Below, piece by piece: positions 47,248 through 55,966 of a stretch of 64,000 nt of DNA (its first letter is position 1; every line of letters starts with the position of its first letter). Under the pieces are notes generated by a model. It was not told the DNA's origin. It ran no database searches and worked only from the letters and a program-made list of their open reading frames with translations. The stretch covers positions 1 through 64,000 of the forward strand of contig CANQVK010000007.1 of the NCBI GenBank assembly GCA_947627275.1, read 5' to 3'. A program made the position numbers and the translations under genes. This DNA is from an uncultured Ruminococcus sp. GTDB taxonomy: Bacteria; Bacillota; Clostridia; Oscillospirales; Ruminococcaceae.

Positions 47248-47829
47248 TTGGAAAATGTTATTGTAATTTCAAGCAGCAGCTCTGCGGCGGAATCCCTTTC
47301 GGCATTTATCAGAGAGTTCTTTCACTGTCAGGTTACAATAGCTGAGAACGGGCGTCAGGCAAGAGAGATACTGAGCAGCAGACGAACCTTTGAGCTTGTT
47401 CTGATCAACAGTCCGCTTGCTGACGAAGCAGGGATCGAGCTTGCCGAGTACGCTTCGGAGGCAACGGCAGCAAGCTGTCTTGTTCTTATAAAAAGCGAAA
47501 ATTACGAAAAGGTAAGTCCCAGAGCCGACCGCGGCGATATAATACTCGTTGTAAAGCCATTTTCAAGACAGGTTTTGCATCAGGTCATAAAGGCGGTAAA
47601 TATCGCTTTAAGACGTTCGTACGCCATGTATGAAGAAACAGTACGTCTTGAACGAAGAATCGAGGAGATAAAGCTTGTTGACAAGGCGAAATTCAGGCTC
47701 ATGCAGTACAGAAACATGACAGAGGAGGAAGCTCATTCCTACCTTGAGCAGTATGCTATGAAAAATCGAAAGAAAAAGACTATAGCTGCATCGGAGATAA
47801 TTGATAAAATATCCGAACAATATATGTAG
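47248..47829 (+). CDS. ANTAR-domain antiterminator with an aspartate-less receiver
   Basis: A 193-residue protein. The first 120 residues form a receiver fold, but the acidic pair is replaced by Ser (VIVISSSSSAAE) and the phospho-acceptor Asp by Asn (LVLINSPLADEAG); the Lys in VVKPF is kept. The C-terminal ANTAR RNA-binding domain (about 130-185) shows the pattern IKLVDKAKFRLMQYRNMTEE then EAHSYLEQYAMKNRKKKTIA. ANTAR proteins release transcription terminators by binding leader RNA. The start is TTG 47248, with GGAGG 6 bases upstream. Position after the GS-like gene suggests control by protein contact rather than phosphorylation. Confidence 0.88.
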   Translation: MENVIVISSSSSAAESLSAFIREFFHCQVTIAENGRQAREILSSRRTFELVLINSPLADEAGIELAEYASEATAASCLVLIKSENYEKVSPRADRGDIILVVKPFSRQVLHQVIKAVNIALRRSYAMYEETVRLERRIEEIKLVDKAKFRLMQYRNMTEEEAHSYLEQYAMKNRKKKTIAASEIIDKISEQYM

Positions 47830-47830
47830 T

Positions 47831-47981
47831 TATACTCGCCGCTATTCCAAAGAATGCTGAACAGAAAATTCGTATGTCAATGAAGACGACGAAGGCATAC
47901 TGACGTATGGCGAGGAGGATGACGCTGACATACGGATTTTATGTCTGCATTACTGGATATTTTGTAATAATGGCGAGTATA
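47831..47981 (-). repeat. Hairpin repeat, subfamily B variant (151 bp)
   Basis: Starts TATACTCGCCGCTATTCC one base after the ANTAR stop and ends ATGGCGAGTATA; apex CATAC-TGAC-GTATG. Ends and arms match subfamily B with several differences and a small deletion. Confidence 0.85.
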
Positions 47982-48026
47982 TAAAACGAATCGTGCAGCA
48001 GCTCGAACTAAAAAGGCGGATCTATT

Positions 48027-49445
48027 ATGTTTAATGAAATTCATGAGGAATGCGGAGTTTTCGGGATATATGAGAAAAACACAGCCGATGCGGCGTCCTC
48101 TGTATATTTCGGACTGTATTCCTTGCAGCACCGAGGACAGGAAAGCTGCGGTATAGCGGTCTGTGACGACGGCGTGTTCAGCCACAAAAAGGCAGACGGT
48201 CTTGTGTCCGATGTATTCAGCAAGGGCGAATTGGAACGTTTGGGCAAGGGAAATATCGCAGTCGGACACGTTCGCTATTCTACCTTTGGCGGAAAAAACC
48301 CAAATAATATCCAGCCCCTCGTTATCCGCCATATAAAAGGAAATCTTGCGCTCGTTCACAACGGCAACCTTATAAACGCCGATGAGCTTCGGCGTGAATT
48401 TGAGATGTCCGGAGCTATTTTTCATGGAACTTCCGATACCGAGGCGATCGCGTATGCAATTGTTCGTGAACGCCTTTCAAGTCATTCTACCGAAGCTGCG
48501 GTGGAACGTGCAATGCCCCGAATCAAGGGCGCATATTCCTGCATTATCATGACGGCTACAAAAATGATCGCCTTTCGTGATCCTGATGGATTCAGACCGC
48601 TGTGCATAGGCAAAACGTCAGACGGAGCTTTTGTTGCCGCATCGGAGTCATGCGCTCTTGAAACCGTGGGAGCAGAATTTCTTCGGGATGTAGAGCCGGG
48701 AGAGATCGTAGTATTCAGTGAAGGAAAAATGAAGTCGATACGCACTCATGTGCGTGAAAAAGGCAGTATTTGCATTTTTGAATATATCTACTTTGCCCGT
48801 CCCGATTCCGTAATAGAAGGAAAATCGGTTCATCGAGCAAGAGTACGGGCAGGGGAGATACTTGCAGAATGCAGTCCCGCCGATGCGGATATTGTTATAG
48901 GGGTTCCCGATTCGGGTCTTGATGCGGCTCTCGGTTATGCAAACAAAAGCGGTATTCCATACGGGATAGGATTTATAAAAAACAAATATATTGGCAGAAG
49001 TTTTATTCAGCCTCAGCAGAACCAGCGTGAAAATGCGGTCAAAATAAAACTCAATGCTGTTCGTGAAAGTGTTGAGGGCAAGCGTGTTGTAATGATAGAT
49101 GATTCGATCGTCAGGGGAACTACAAGCGCAAGGATAATCCGTTTGCTCAGAGATGCAGGAGCTAAGGAGGTTCATGTGAGAATATCTTCTCCGCCTTTTC
49201 TGCATTCCTGCTATTTCGGTACTGATATTGACAGCGAAGAAAATCTTATAGCAAGTCATTGCGGTTCATTGGAAGAAATTACAAAGATGATCGGTGCAGA
49301 TACTCTTGCTTATCTGCCTGTTGAAAAGCTTTGCGAACTCGCCGACAGAGACAATTTCTGCAAGGGCTGCTTTACGGGAACATACCCGATTGACGTGTCG
49401 GGTGCAAGTCAAAAAAATAAATTTGACGAAAAGATCCATAAATAA
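48027..49445 (+). CDS. purF: Amidophosphoribosyltransferase
   Basis: A 472-residue first enzyme of purine synthesis, making phosphoribosylamine from PRPP and glutamine. After a short propeptide (MFNEIHEE) the nucleophile Cys9 begins CGVFGIYEKN. The PRTase domain has the PRPP loop VVMIDDSIVRGTTSARI. Four Cys matching the [4Fe-4S] ligands of the Bacillus-type enzyme are seen (SICIFEYIYFARPDS, HSCYFGTDID, FCKGCF), so it is the oxygen-sensitive Fe-S form. It stands apart from other purine genes and within a glutamine-using cluster. Confidence 0.95.
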   Translation: MFNEIHEECGVFGIYEKNTADAASSVYFGLYSLQHRGQESCGIAVCDDGVFSHKKADGLVSDVFSKGELERLGKGNIAVGHVRYSTFGGKNPNNIQPLVIRHIKGNLALVHNGNLINADELRREFEMSGAIFHGTSDTEAIAYAIVRERLSSHSTEAAVERAMPRIKGAYSCIIMTATKMIAFRDPDGFRPLCIGKTSDGAFVAASESCALETVGAEFLRDVEPGEIVVFSEGKMKSIRTHVREKGSICIFEYIYFARPDSVIEGKSVHRARVRAGEILAECSPADADIVIGVPDSGLDAALGYANKSGIPYGIGFIKNKYIGRSFIQPQQNQRENAVKIKLNAVRESVEGKRVVMIDDSIVRGTTSARIIRLLRDAGAKEVHVRISSPPFLHSCYFGTDIDSEENLIASHCGSLEEITKMIGADTLAYLPVEKLCELADRDNFCKGCFTGTYPIDVSGASQKNKFDEKIHK

Positions 49446-49513
49446 ATTTTACGGCAAATTATTAATATTCAGGAACATACGACGATTTGTTGCTGAACGG
49501 GGAGGAAATTCAG

Positions 49514-51094
49514 ATGTGTACAATTATGGGCTATTGCGGCGTAAGCGGCGGTAGGAAATATGTTGCGGAGGGACTTGAAGCTACTGTTTCAAGAGGTCCA
49601 GACGACTGTAGAATTATAGAGCTTGAGGACGGCGTGCTTGGTTTTCAAAGACTGTCTATCATGGGTCTGACACCCGAGGGAATGCAGCCCTTCGAGCTTA
49701 ACGGAAATTACGCAGTCTGCAACGGCGAGATATATGGCTTTCTGAAACAGCGTGAGGAGCTTAAGAAAAAGGGATATACCTTTAAAAGCGACAGCGATTG
49801 TGAGATTCTTTTGCCTATGTATAAGGAATTTGGCGTTGATATGTTTGATAAGCTGGACGCTGAATTTGCCTGCATTATTTATGATTCGGAAACGCATGAG
49901 TTTATTGCCGCAAGAGACCCAATCGGCATACGTCCGCTGTATTATGGAAAGTCCGCTGACGGAACGATGGTTTTTGCAAGCGAAGCGAAGAATCTTGTAA
50001 AGATCTGCGATAAGATCGCTCCGTTCCCACCCGGATATTATTACAAGGACGGAAAGTTCGTCTGTTATCGTGATATTACAGCCGTTGACAATATAATATA
50101 TGATGATATTGAAACAGTCTGCAAGAATATTCATGATAAGCTTGTTGCAGGCATTGAAAAACGTCTTGCGGCAGACGCTAAGATCGGCTTTTTGCTTTCA
50201 GGCGGACTTGATTCCTCGCTTGTCTGTGCCGTAGCTCAGCAGAAAAGCGATAAGCCTATAAGAACCTTTGCAATTGGTATGAATACCGACGCCATAGACC
50301 TTAAATATGCTAAACAGGTCGCTGACTACATAGGCAGCGAACATACGGAAGTCATTATAACTAAGGACGATGTGCTTGAATCTCTCGAAACGGTTATTCG
50401 TCTGCTGGGAACATATGATATAACGACTATTCGTGCCAGTATGGGAATGTATCTGCTGTGTAAGGCTATCCACGAGCAGACAGACATACGTGTCCTCATG
50501 ACAGGTGAAATTTCAGACGAGCTGTTCGGATATAAATATACTGATTTTGCACCGAATGCGGAGGAATTTCAGAAGGAATCGGTCAAGCGTGTTCATGAGC
50601 TTCATATGTACGACGTTCTACGTGCAGACCGTTGTATTTCCGTAAATTCCCTTGAAGCGAGAGTACCTTTCGGCGATCTTGATTTTGTCAGGTATGTTAT
50701 GGCAGTTGATCCGGAAATAAAACTTAATAAATATAACAAGGGCAAGTATCTTCTCCGTCACGCTTTTGAGGGCGATTACCTTCCTCACGATATACTTTAC
50801 CGTGAAAAAGCGGCGTTTTCAGATGCAGTCGGACACTCTATGGTAGACTATCTGAAAATGTATGCGGAGGAACAGTATACACAGGCTGAATTTGAAGAAA
50901 AGTCGGCGAAATACAGCCATGCAAGACCATTTACCAAGGAGTCGCTCCTGTATCGTGAGATATTCGAGAAATATTACTCGGGCAATTCCGAAATGATTGC
51001 GGATTTCTGGATGCCGAATAAGGAGTGGGAGGGCTGCAATGTAAACGACCCGTCAGCCCGTGTGCTTTCAAACTACGGTGAAAGCGGAAAATAA
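49514..51094 (+). CDS. asnB: Asparagine synthase (glutamine-hydrolysing)
   Basis: A 526-residue enzyme converting aspartate to asparagine with glutamine and ATP. The mature N-terminus Cys2 (MCTIMGYCGVSGG) is the glutaminase nucleophile; the synthetase half has the pyrophosphate loop IGFLLSGGLDSSLVCAVAQQ, and GEISDELFGYKYTDFAPNAE further on. ATG 49514 follows CGGGGAGGAAATTCAG; this start is required to expose Cys2. Length and motifs fit the AsnB rather than the AsnA type. Confidence 0.95.
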   Translation: MCTIMGYCGVSGGRKYVAEGLEATVSRGPDDCRIIELEDGVLGFQRLSIMGLTPEGMQPFELNGNYAVCNGEIYGFLKQREELKKKGYTFKSDSDCEILLPMYKEFGVDMFDKLDAEFACIIYDSETHEFIAARDPIGIRPLYYGKSADGTMVFASEAKNLVKICDKIAPFPPGYYYKDGKFVCYRDITAVDNIIYDDIETVCKNIHDKLVAGIEKRLAADAKIGFLLSGGLDSSLVCAVAQQKSDKPIRTFAIGMNTDAIDLKYAKQVADYIGSEHTEVIITKDDVLESLETVIRLLGTYDITTIRASMGMYLLCKAIHEQTDIRVLMTGEISDELFGYKYTDFAPNAEEFQKESVKRVHELHMYDVLRADRCISVNSLEARVPFGDLDFVRYVMAVDPEIKLNKYNKGKYLLRHAFEGDYLPHDILYREKAAFSDAVGHSMVDYLKMYAEEQYTQAEFEEKSAKYSHARPFTKESLLYREIFEKYYSGNSEMIADFWMPNKEWEGCNVNDPSARVLSNYGESGK

Positions 51095-51117
51095 GCTGAA
51101 ATTCAAGAACTGTATCT

Positions 51118-51170
51118 ATGCAAGTCTTGCGGAAGCGTTGAGAACAACATTTCTGCAAAACTTGCATTTT
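51118..51170 (+). terminator. Terminator of asnB
   Basis: ATGCAAGT (51118-51125) pairs with ACTTGCAT (51160-51167), and TTGC with GCAA inside, followed by a short T-rich run. The 3' arm contains the -35 of the next promoter. Confidence 0.7.
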
Positions 51171-51190
51171 ATATTTAACTGTGATATAAT
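51162..51190 (+). promoter_or_regulatory. Promoter of the OmpR-type regulator
   Basis: TTGCAT at 51162-51167 and TATAAT at 51185-51190, 17-bp spacing. The leader of about 90 nt contains ACCTCC (51241-51246) facing GGAGGT (51268-51273), which could pair. Confidence 0.8.
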
Positions 51191-51289
51191 TATTAAGGCA
51201 TTGCCATAAAGTAGATGTTCAGTGCTGCCTAAAAAAATAGACCTCCGGTGTTATTAAGTTTTCAAGGGGAGGTAATATAAGGAGGATTT

Positions 51290-51961
51290 ATGAGTAAAAC
51301 AATACTCATAGTTGAGGATGATACAGAGATAAATCATATGCTGCAAATTCTGCTGAAAAATAACGGCTACGGCACTATCAGCGCATATTCGGGAACTGAA
51401 GGTATCCTTGTACACAATAAATCCGTAAGTCTTATTCTGCTCGATCTTATGCTGCCAGGCCGCAGCGGCGACGATATAATAAAAGATCTCAAACAAAAGC
51501 ATAACGTTCCCATAATAGTCATGAGCGCTGTGCATGATGTAAGCAAAAAAGTGGATCTATTCGCTCTCGGTGCTGACGATTACGTTACCAAGCCGTTTCA
51601 TAATGACGAGCTTTTGGCAAGGATAGCTGCAAGGCTCAGAACAGGCGTTCCAACGGAAAACGATGTGCTTACATACAAAGGTATAGAATTGGACAAAAGA
51701 AATTTTTCCGTAAAATGCTGCGGAATCCCCGTAGAATTTTCGAGGCATGAGTTTAATCTGCTCAGCCTGCTTATGGAGAATCCAAACCGTACCTGCACAA
51801 AAAGCATGATTTACGATAACGTTTGGGACGATGAAAATTCTGCCGATGATAACACTCTGAACGTTCATATCAGCAAGATAAGAAAAAAATTTAAGCAATG
51901 CGATCCCGAATGCGAATATATAGAAACTGTATGGGGAATTGGGTATCGTCTTAAAAAATAA
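51290..51961 (+). CDS. OmpR/PhoB-family response regulator (orphan)
   Basis: A 223-residue two-domain regulator. The receiver is complete: acidic residues in TILIVEDDTEINHML, phospho-acceptor Asp in LILLDLMLPGRSG, Thr/Ser in IVMSAVHD and Lys in DYVTKPFHND. The C-terminal winged helix (FSRHEFNLLSLLMENPNRTC then ETVWGIGYRLKK) is of the OmpR/PhoB type. No histidine kinase gene is adjacent, so its partner and targets are unknown. GGAGG precedes the ATG. Confidence 0.93.
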   Translation: MSKTILIVEDDTEINHMLQILLKNNGYGTISAYSGTEGILVHNKSVSLILLDLMLPGRSGDDIIKDLKQKHNVPIIVMSAVHDVSKKVDLFALGADDYVTKPFHNDELLARIAARLRTGVPTENDVLTYKGIELDKRNFSVKCCGIPVEFSRHEFNLLSLLMENPNRTCTKSMIYDNVWDDENSADDNTLNVHISKIRKKFKQCDPECEYIETVWGIGYRLKK

Positions 51962-52016
51962 GCGGCGAGTATAATGTTAATTCTTCAAAATATCCACCAA
52001 TTATGCAAATAATCCA

Positions 52017-52045
52017 TTGACAAATATAGATAAAATATGTACAAT
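52017..52045 (+). promoter_or_regulatory. Promoter of the GH43 gene
   Basis: TTGACA at 52017-52022 and TACAAT at 52040-52045, 17-bp spacing, with transcription starting near 52052. Confidence 0.85.
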
Positions 52046-52078
52046 ATTAATAGAAATAATATTTGTAGGAGTGATTTT

Positions 52079-54463
52079 ATGCACAGGTCTTTTCTTAAAA
52101 AGGCAGCAGCCTGTTTTTTGGCATTGGCTGTGACTGCCGCTGTCATGCCAATTGCAGATAATATAAGTAAGGAAACAGGGATTATGGCGTCTGCTGTTTC
52201 ATCGGCTGCAAACCCTGTTATATGGTCGGACGTTCCTGACTGCGATGTTATCCGTGTCGGCGACACGTATTATATGGTAAGCACGACTATGTTTTTCAGT
52301 CCCGGCGCTCCGATCATGAAATCCAAGGATCTGGTCAGCTGGGAAATATGTTCCTATGTATATGATACTCTTGCTGACGGAGACGTTCAGAATCTTACCA
52401 ACGGAAAGCACGATTACGCTCACGGACAATGGGCTGCCAGCCTTCGATACCATGACGGAATGTTTTATGTCTTTTTCGGCAGCTATGGTACTGGAAAATC
52501 CTATATTTATAAAACCAACGATATTGAAAACGGTGAATGGACACGTTCCGAGCTTAACGGCATGTATCACGACGCTTCAATGCTTTTTGACGATGACGGC
52601 AGAAACTATCTTGTTTACGGAGGCGGCGGAGAAATAAAGATAAAAGAACTCAACTCCGAAATGACTGATTTCAAATGGGGCGGACTTGAAAAAACTCTTT
52701 TTAAAACAGGTCTTGACAATTTGGCGGGTGAGGGTTCTCATATTCAGAAAATCGGCGATTACTACTACGTTTTTATCATCGCATGGCCAAGCACAAGCGG
52801 ACGTATTGAGCTTTGTTACCGAAGCAAAGACCTCAACGGAGCTTTTGAGGGGAAAACTGTGCTTAATTCAGGTCTGGGAACATACGGTTCAGGGGTTGCT
52901 CAGGGCGGAATCGTTGATACGCCCGACGGTAAATGGTACGGTATGCTCTTTCAGGATCATGGTTCGGTTGGACGTATTCCGGTACTCGTCCCTGTAACAT
53001 GGGTCGATGGCTTTCCAATGATGGGTGTAAACGGAAAAGCGCCTGTTGCTCTTGAAGTTGACGGAGACTTTAAAGGTACGCATCTTGCCAAAGACGACGG
53101 CTTCAGCTACAGCTCAAATGACCTTGCCCTTGAATGGCAATGGAATCATAACCCCGATAATACCGCATGGTCGGTCACAGAACGCGACGGGTGGCTTAGA
53201 CTTAAAAACAAGACTGTTGCAAAAAGCATAATAAATGCCAGAAATACACTTACTCAGCGAACCGAAGGTCCGTCCTGTTCGAGCGTTATAAAGCTTGATT
53301 CAAGCGGAATGAAAGCAGGTGACTACGCAGGATTTTCAGCCTTTCAGTTCAAATACGGAAATGTCGGTGTACGTGTTGCAGACGACGGTTCAAAGAAAGT
53401 GTACATGGCTGAAAACGGCGGATACTCATCAAATGCGAATATAATGGACAGCTATGACAAGATTATTGAAGAGGCGCCGCTTAACGGCAATGAAGTTTAC
53501 CTAAAAGTGGATTTTCATTTCAATAATGTTGACGAAAATCTTAACTCCTCGTACAATATTGACAAAGCCAACTTCTTCTATTCATATGACGGAAGCAACT
53601 GGACGAAAATCGGCAGCGAGCTGAGCATGTCTTATGATTTAAAAATGTTTACGGGCTACAGAAGCGGTATTTACAGCTATGCAACCAAGAATACAGGCGG
53701 CTATGCAGACATTGATTTCTTTGATTATGAAAATTACGGCTGGAATTCTCCGACAGTTATTGAACCGAATTCATTTGGCTGGTACTTCTGCAACGGCTTT
53801 GAATCCTCAAAAGAAGAATGGTCTCCAAGAGGCGGCGTGACCGTTGAAGTAAGCGGCGATAATTCGTTTGTCGGTGAAAAGTCTCTGTATGTTGACGGTC
53901 GCACAAGCGCATGGAACGGTGCATTTCGTCCCTTGAATCCAAATGCCTTTGCGCCGGGAAACGAATACAGCTTCAGTGCAAACGTTATGTTCACCGACGG
54001 CGGCGCAAGCGATAAGTTTCTTATGAAGCTTCAATATACTGATGAAAACGGTGATGTTAATTATTCAACGATTGCGGAAGGACGAGCAAAAAAAGGCGAA
54101 TGGGTGCAGCTTGCAAACATGAATTACAAGATACCGGATGACGCGTCAGATATGCAGCTTTATATCGAAACGGCTGATTCCGTCAATTCCTTCTATATAG
54201 ACGAAGTTATCGGAGCTGTCGGCGGAACCGGCATTCTCGGAGCAGGCGTACCGAAGAATGTCATTTTAGGCGACCTGAATGATGATGAAGTCGTTGATGT
54301 ATACGATCTAGTTTTGGCAAGAAAAGTATATTTTATCCAGAACTCCGACAGCTTTCCTGAAGCTGCTGACGTTGACTGTGACGGCGTTTTCGGCATAAAC
54401 GATATTTTGCTTTTGTCGGAATTTGTATTGGGCACAATACAGGAGTTTCCAAATAACGGATAA
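52079..54463 (+). CDS. GH43 glycosidase with CBM22-like module and dockerin
   Basis: A 794-residue secreted hemicellulase: signal peptide about 1-25, GH43 five-bladed propeller from about 44, a beta-sandwich of the GH43 C-terminal type near 350-565, a CBM22/CBM4_9-like module about 570-715 (NGFESSKEEWSPRGGVTVEV onward), and a dockerin 728-794 (GDLNDDEVVDVYDLVLARK and ADVDCDGVFGINDILLLSE). Probable catalytic base is Asp54 (DVPDCDVIRVGDTYYMV) and acid the Glu in AGEGSHIQKIGDYYYVF. Likely acts on xylan or arabinoxylan side chains; exact specificity cannot be read. ATG 52079 follows TAGGAG; a Met at 52037 precedes the transcript start. Confidence 0.92.
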   Translation: MHRSFLKKAAACFLALAVTAAVMPIADNISKETGIMASAVSSAANPVIWSDVPDCDVIRVGDTYYMVSTTMFFSPGAPIMKSKDLVSWEICSYVYDTLADGDVQNLTNGKHDYAHGQWAASLRYHDGMFYVFFGSYGTGKSYIYKTNDIENGEWTRSELNGMYHDASMLFDDDGRNYLVYGGGGEIKIKELNSEMTDFKWGGLEKTLFKTGLDNLAGEGSHIQKIGDYYYVFIIAWPSTSGRIELCYRSKDLNGAFEGKTVLNSGLGTYGSGVAQGGIVDTPDGKWYGMLFQDHGSVGRIPVLVPVTWVDGFPMMGVNGKAPVALEVDGDFKGTHLAKDDGFSYSSNDLALEWQWNHNPDNTAWSVTERDGWLRLKNKTVAKSIINARNTLTQRTEGPSCSSVIKLDSSGMKAGDYAGFSAFQFKYGNVGVRVADDGSKKVYMAENGGYSSNANIMDSYDKIIEEAPLNGNEVYLKVDFHFNNVDENLNSSYNIDKANFFYSYDGSNWTKIGSELSMSYDLKMFTGYRSGIYSYATKNTGGYADIDFFDYENYGWNSPTVIEPNSFGWYFCNGFESSKEEWSPRGGVTVEVSGDNSFVGEKSLYVDGRTSAWNGAFRPLNPNAFAPGNEYSFSANVMFTDGGASDKFLMKLQYTDENGDVNYSTIAEGRAKKGEWVQLANMNYKIPDDASDMQLYIETADSVNSFYIDEVIGAVGGTGILGAGVPKNVILGDLNDDEVVDVYDLVLARKVYFIQNSDSFPEAADVDCDGVFGINDILLLSEFVLGTIQEFPNNG

Positions 54464-54466
54464 TAT

Positions 54467-54626
54467 TATACTAAACGCTATAGCAAATCACGCATATCTG
54501 ACAGCATATTTTACACATAGCATCGTTGTCGTCCTTGCCATACGACAGTATGCCTGCGTCCTCCGCCTTGCTATGTGCAAAATCTGTTTGTCGTTTATTG
54601 CGCATTTTGCTATAGCGTTTAGTATA
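54467..54626 (-). repeat. Hairpin repeat, subfamily A, copy 4 (160 bp)
   Basis: Again exactly 160 bp with the same inverted ends and apex, starting three bases after the GH43 stop codon and ending next to the convergent terminator. Confidence 0.9.
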
Positions 54627-54672
54627 ACGGGTTTTTACAGTATAATTAAACACTGTAAAAACCCGTTTTTTG
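54626..54672. terminator. Bidirectional terminator holding the MATE stop codon
   Basis: AACGGGTTTTTACAGT pairs with ACTGTAAAAACCCGTT, followed by a run of T. On the minus strand the TAA stop of the MATE gene lies in the loop. Confidence 0.9.
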
Positions 54673-55956
54673 TCGTTTTAATTTTGTGTAGATAAGCGTC
54701 AATATCAGTGTGAAAACTTCCGCTGCGGGAAAAGCCGCCCACACACCGTATATGCCGAAAAAGTGTGACAATACGAATGCAAGGACCACAATTGACACAA
54801 TGCCTCGTGAAATCGAAATAATCCAGCATTCCTTTGCTGCGCCAGACGCTCCGAAGAATCCGGCATTCACTATATTGACTGCCGCAGCAATAAATCCAGG
54901 AGTATACATTCGCAGACCCGTAACAGCGTATTCGGCAAGCTGTGCGGAATTTTCACTGTTGAAAACCGAAGTAATAACAGGTGCAAATATACAGATAGCT
55001 CCCACAAGTATCAAAGCAGCGGCAGACGAAATTTTCAGGGAATATCGCAAAATTCTCTTTGCGGAATCCTTATCTCCAGAGCCTGACGCTTCGCTTGCCA
55101 TTGGCTGTAATCCTTGAGAAATACCGTTGAAAACCGCAATTCCCACAAGTGAAATATTTGCGACAACGCCGTAAGCTGCAACTGCCGTATTTCCTGCTAT
55201 GCTAAGAAGTATAAAATTAAATGAAAGGCTTGTGACAGCATTTGAGATCTCGCCGACAAAGCCCGATATACCTATAGTACATGCTCGTATCAGCCGTGTC
55301 GGCGACGGGAGCTTTAGTTTGAAACGGATATTGTTACTTGATGAGAGAAAATGTATCATACATACTCCCATGCTGACAACAGGAGAAATTCCAGTTGCAA
55401 GCGCTGCGCCTGTCATTCCCATTTTCAGCGGAAACATAAAGATATAGTCAAAGATAATATTGAATATACTGCTTGAAAGTGTTGCCGCCATAGCGATATT
55501 TGGCGCTTTGTCGTTCCGTACAAATGCTGTAAAGGTGTAGTTGAGCATAAAGCACGGAGCGAACAGCAGAACAGTTTTCATGTAGCTGCGTCCTGTTTGC
55601 AGAATATCTGTGTCTGCCCCCATGAGCTTCAGTACGCTTTCGGGGGAAATTGATCCCGCTGCGACAAAAATAAGACTAAAAATAAACGCCCATATTACCG
55701 AGTCGGAAAAATAATCAAGAGCGTCTTTTTTGCCGAGAGCTTTAAGTATACTGTAGCGTGTTGCAGAACCAAGTCCTATCATCGAGCCTATGGCGAACAT
55801 CAGTCCGAAAATCGGGAGAGTCAGATTCAATGCTGTAATTCCGTCTGCGCCTGCGGATGCGGACACAAAAAAAGTATCGGCGAGGACATAGCAGGAAATG
55901 CCTATCATCGCCAGTATATTTGGCAGCAGATATTTTCTTAAATTTTTTTCGATCAT
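54646..55956 (-). CDS. MATE-family efflux transporter
   Basis: A 436-residue membrane protein with twelve predicted helices. The N-terminus (ISCYVLADTFFVSASAGADG then ITALNLTLPIFGLMFAIGSM) and the loop FTAFVRNDKAPNIAMAATLS resemble the DinF/NorM-related branch; AYGVVANISLVGIAVFNGIS then QGLQPMASEASGSGDKDSAK marks the second half. It sits 10 bp downstream of the Rrf2 regulator gene, which suggests co-transcription and control by that regulator. Confidence 0.88.
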   Translation of the reverse strand: MIEKNLRKYLLPNILAMIGISCYVLADTFFVSASAGADGITALNLTLPIFGLMFAIGSMIGLGSATRYSILKALGKKDALDYFSDSVIWAFIFSLIFVAAGSISPESVLKLMGADTDILQTGRSYMKTVLLFAPCFMLNYTFTAFVRNDKAPNIAMAATLSSSIFNIIFDYIFMFPLKMGMTGAALATGISPVVSMGVCMIHFLSSSNNIRFKLKLPSPTRLIRACTIGISGFVGEISNAVTSLSFNFILLSIAGNTAVAAYGVVANISLVGIAVFNGISQGLQPMASEASGSGDKDSAKRILRYSLKISSAAALILVGAICIFAPVITSVFNSENSAQLAEYAVTGLRMYTPGFIAAAVNIVNAGFFGASGAAKECWIISISRGIVSIVVLAFVLSHFFGIYGVWAAFPAAEVFTLILTLIYTKLKRQKTGFYSV

Positions 55957-55966
55957 GTATTAATCC

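Noticed and set aside
47984-48026. Attenuator or ANTAR target before purF
   Set aside because: No hairpin followed by a U tract is present between the repeat and purF.
48027-49445. purF as a non-catalytic homologue like its neighbour
   Set aside because: All catalytic elements checked (N-terminal Cys, PRPP loop, Fe-S Cys) are present.
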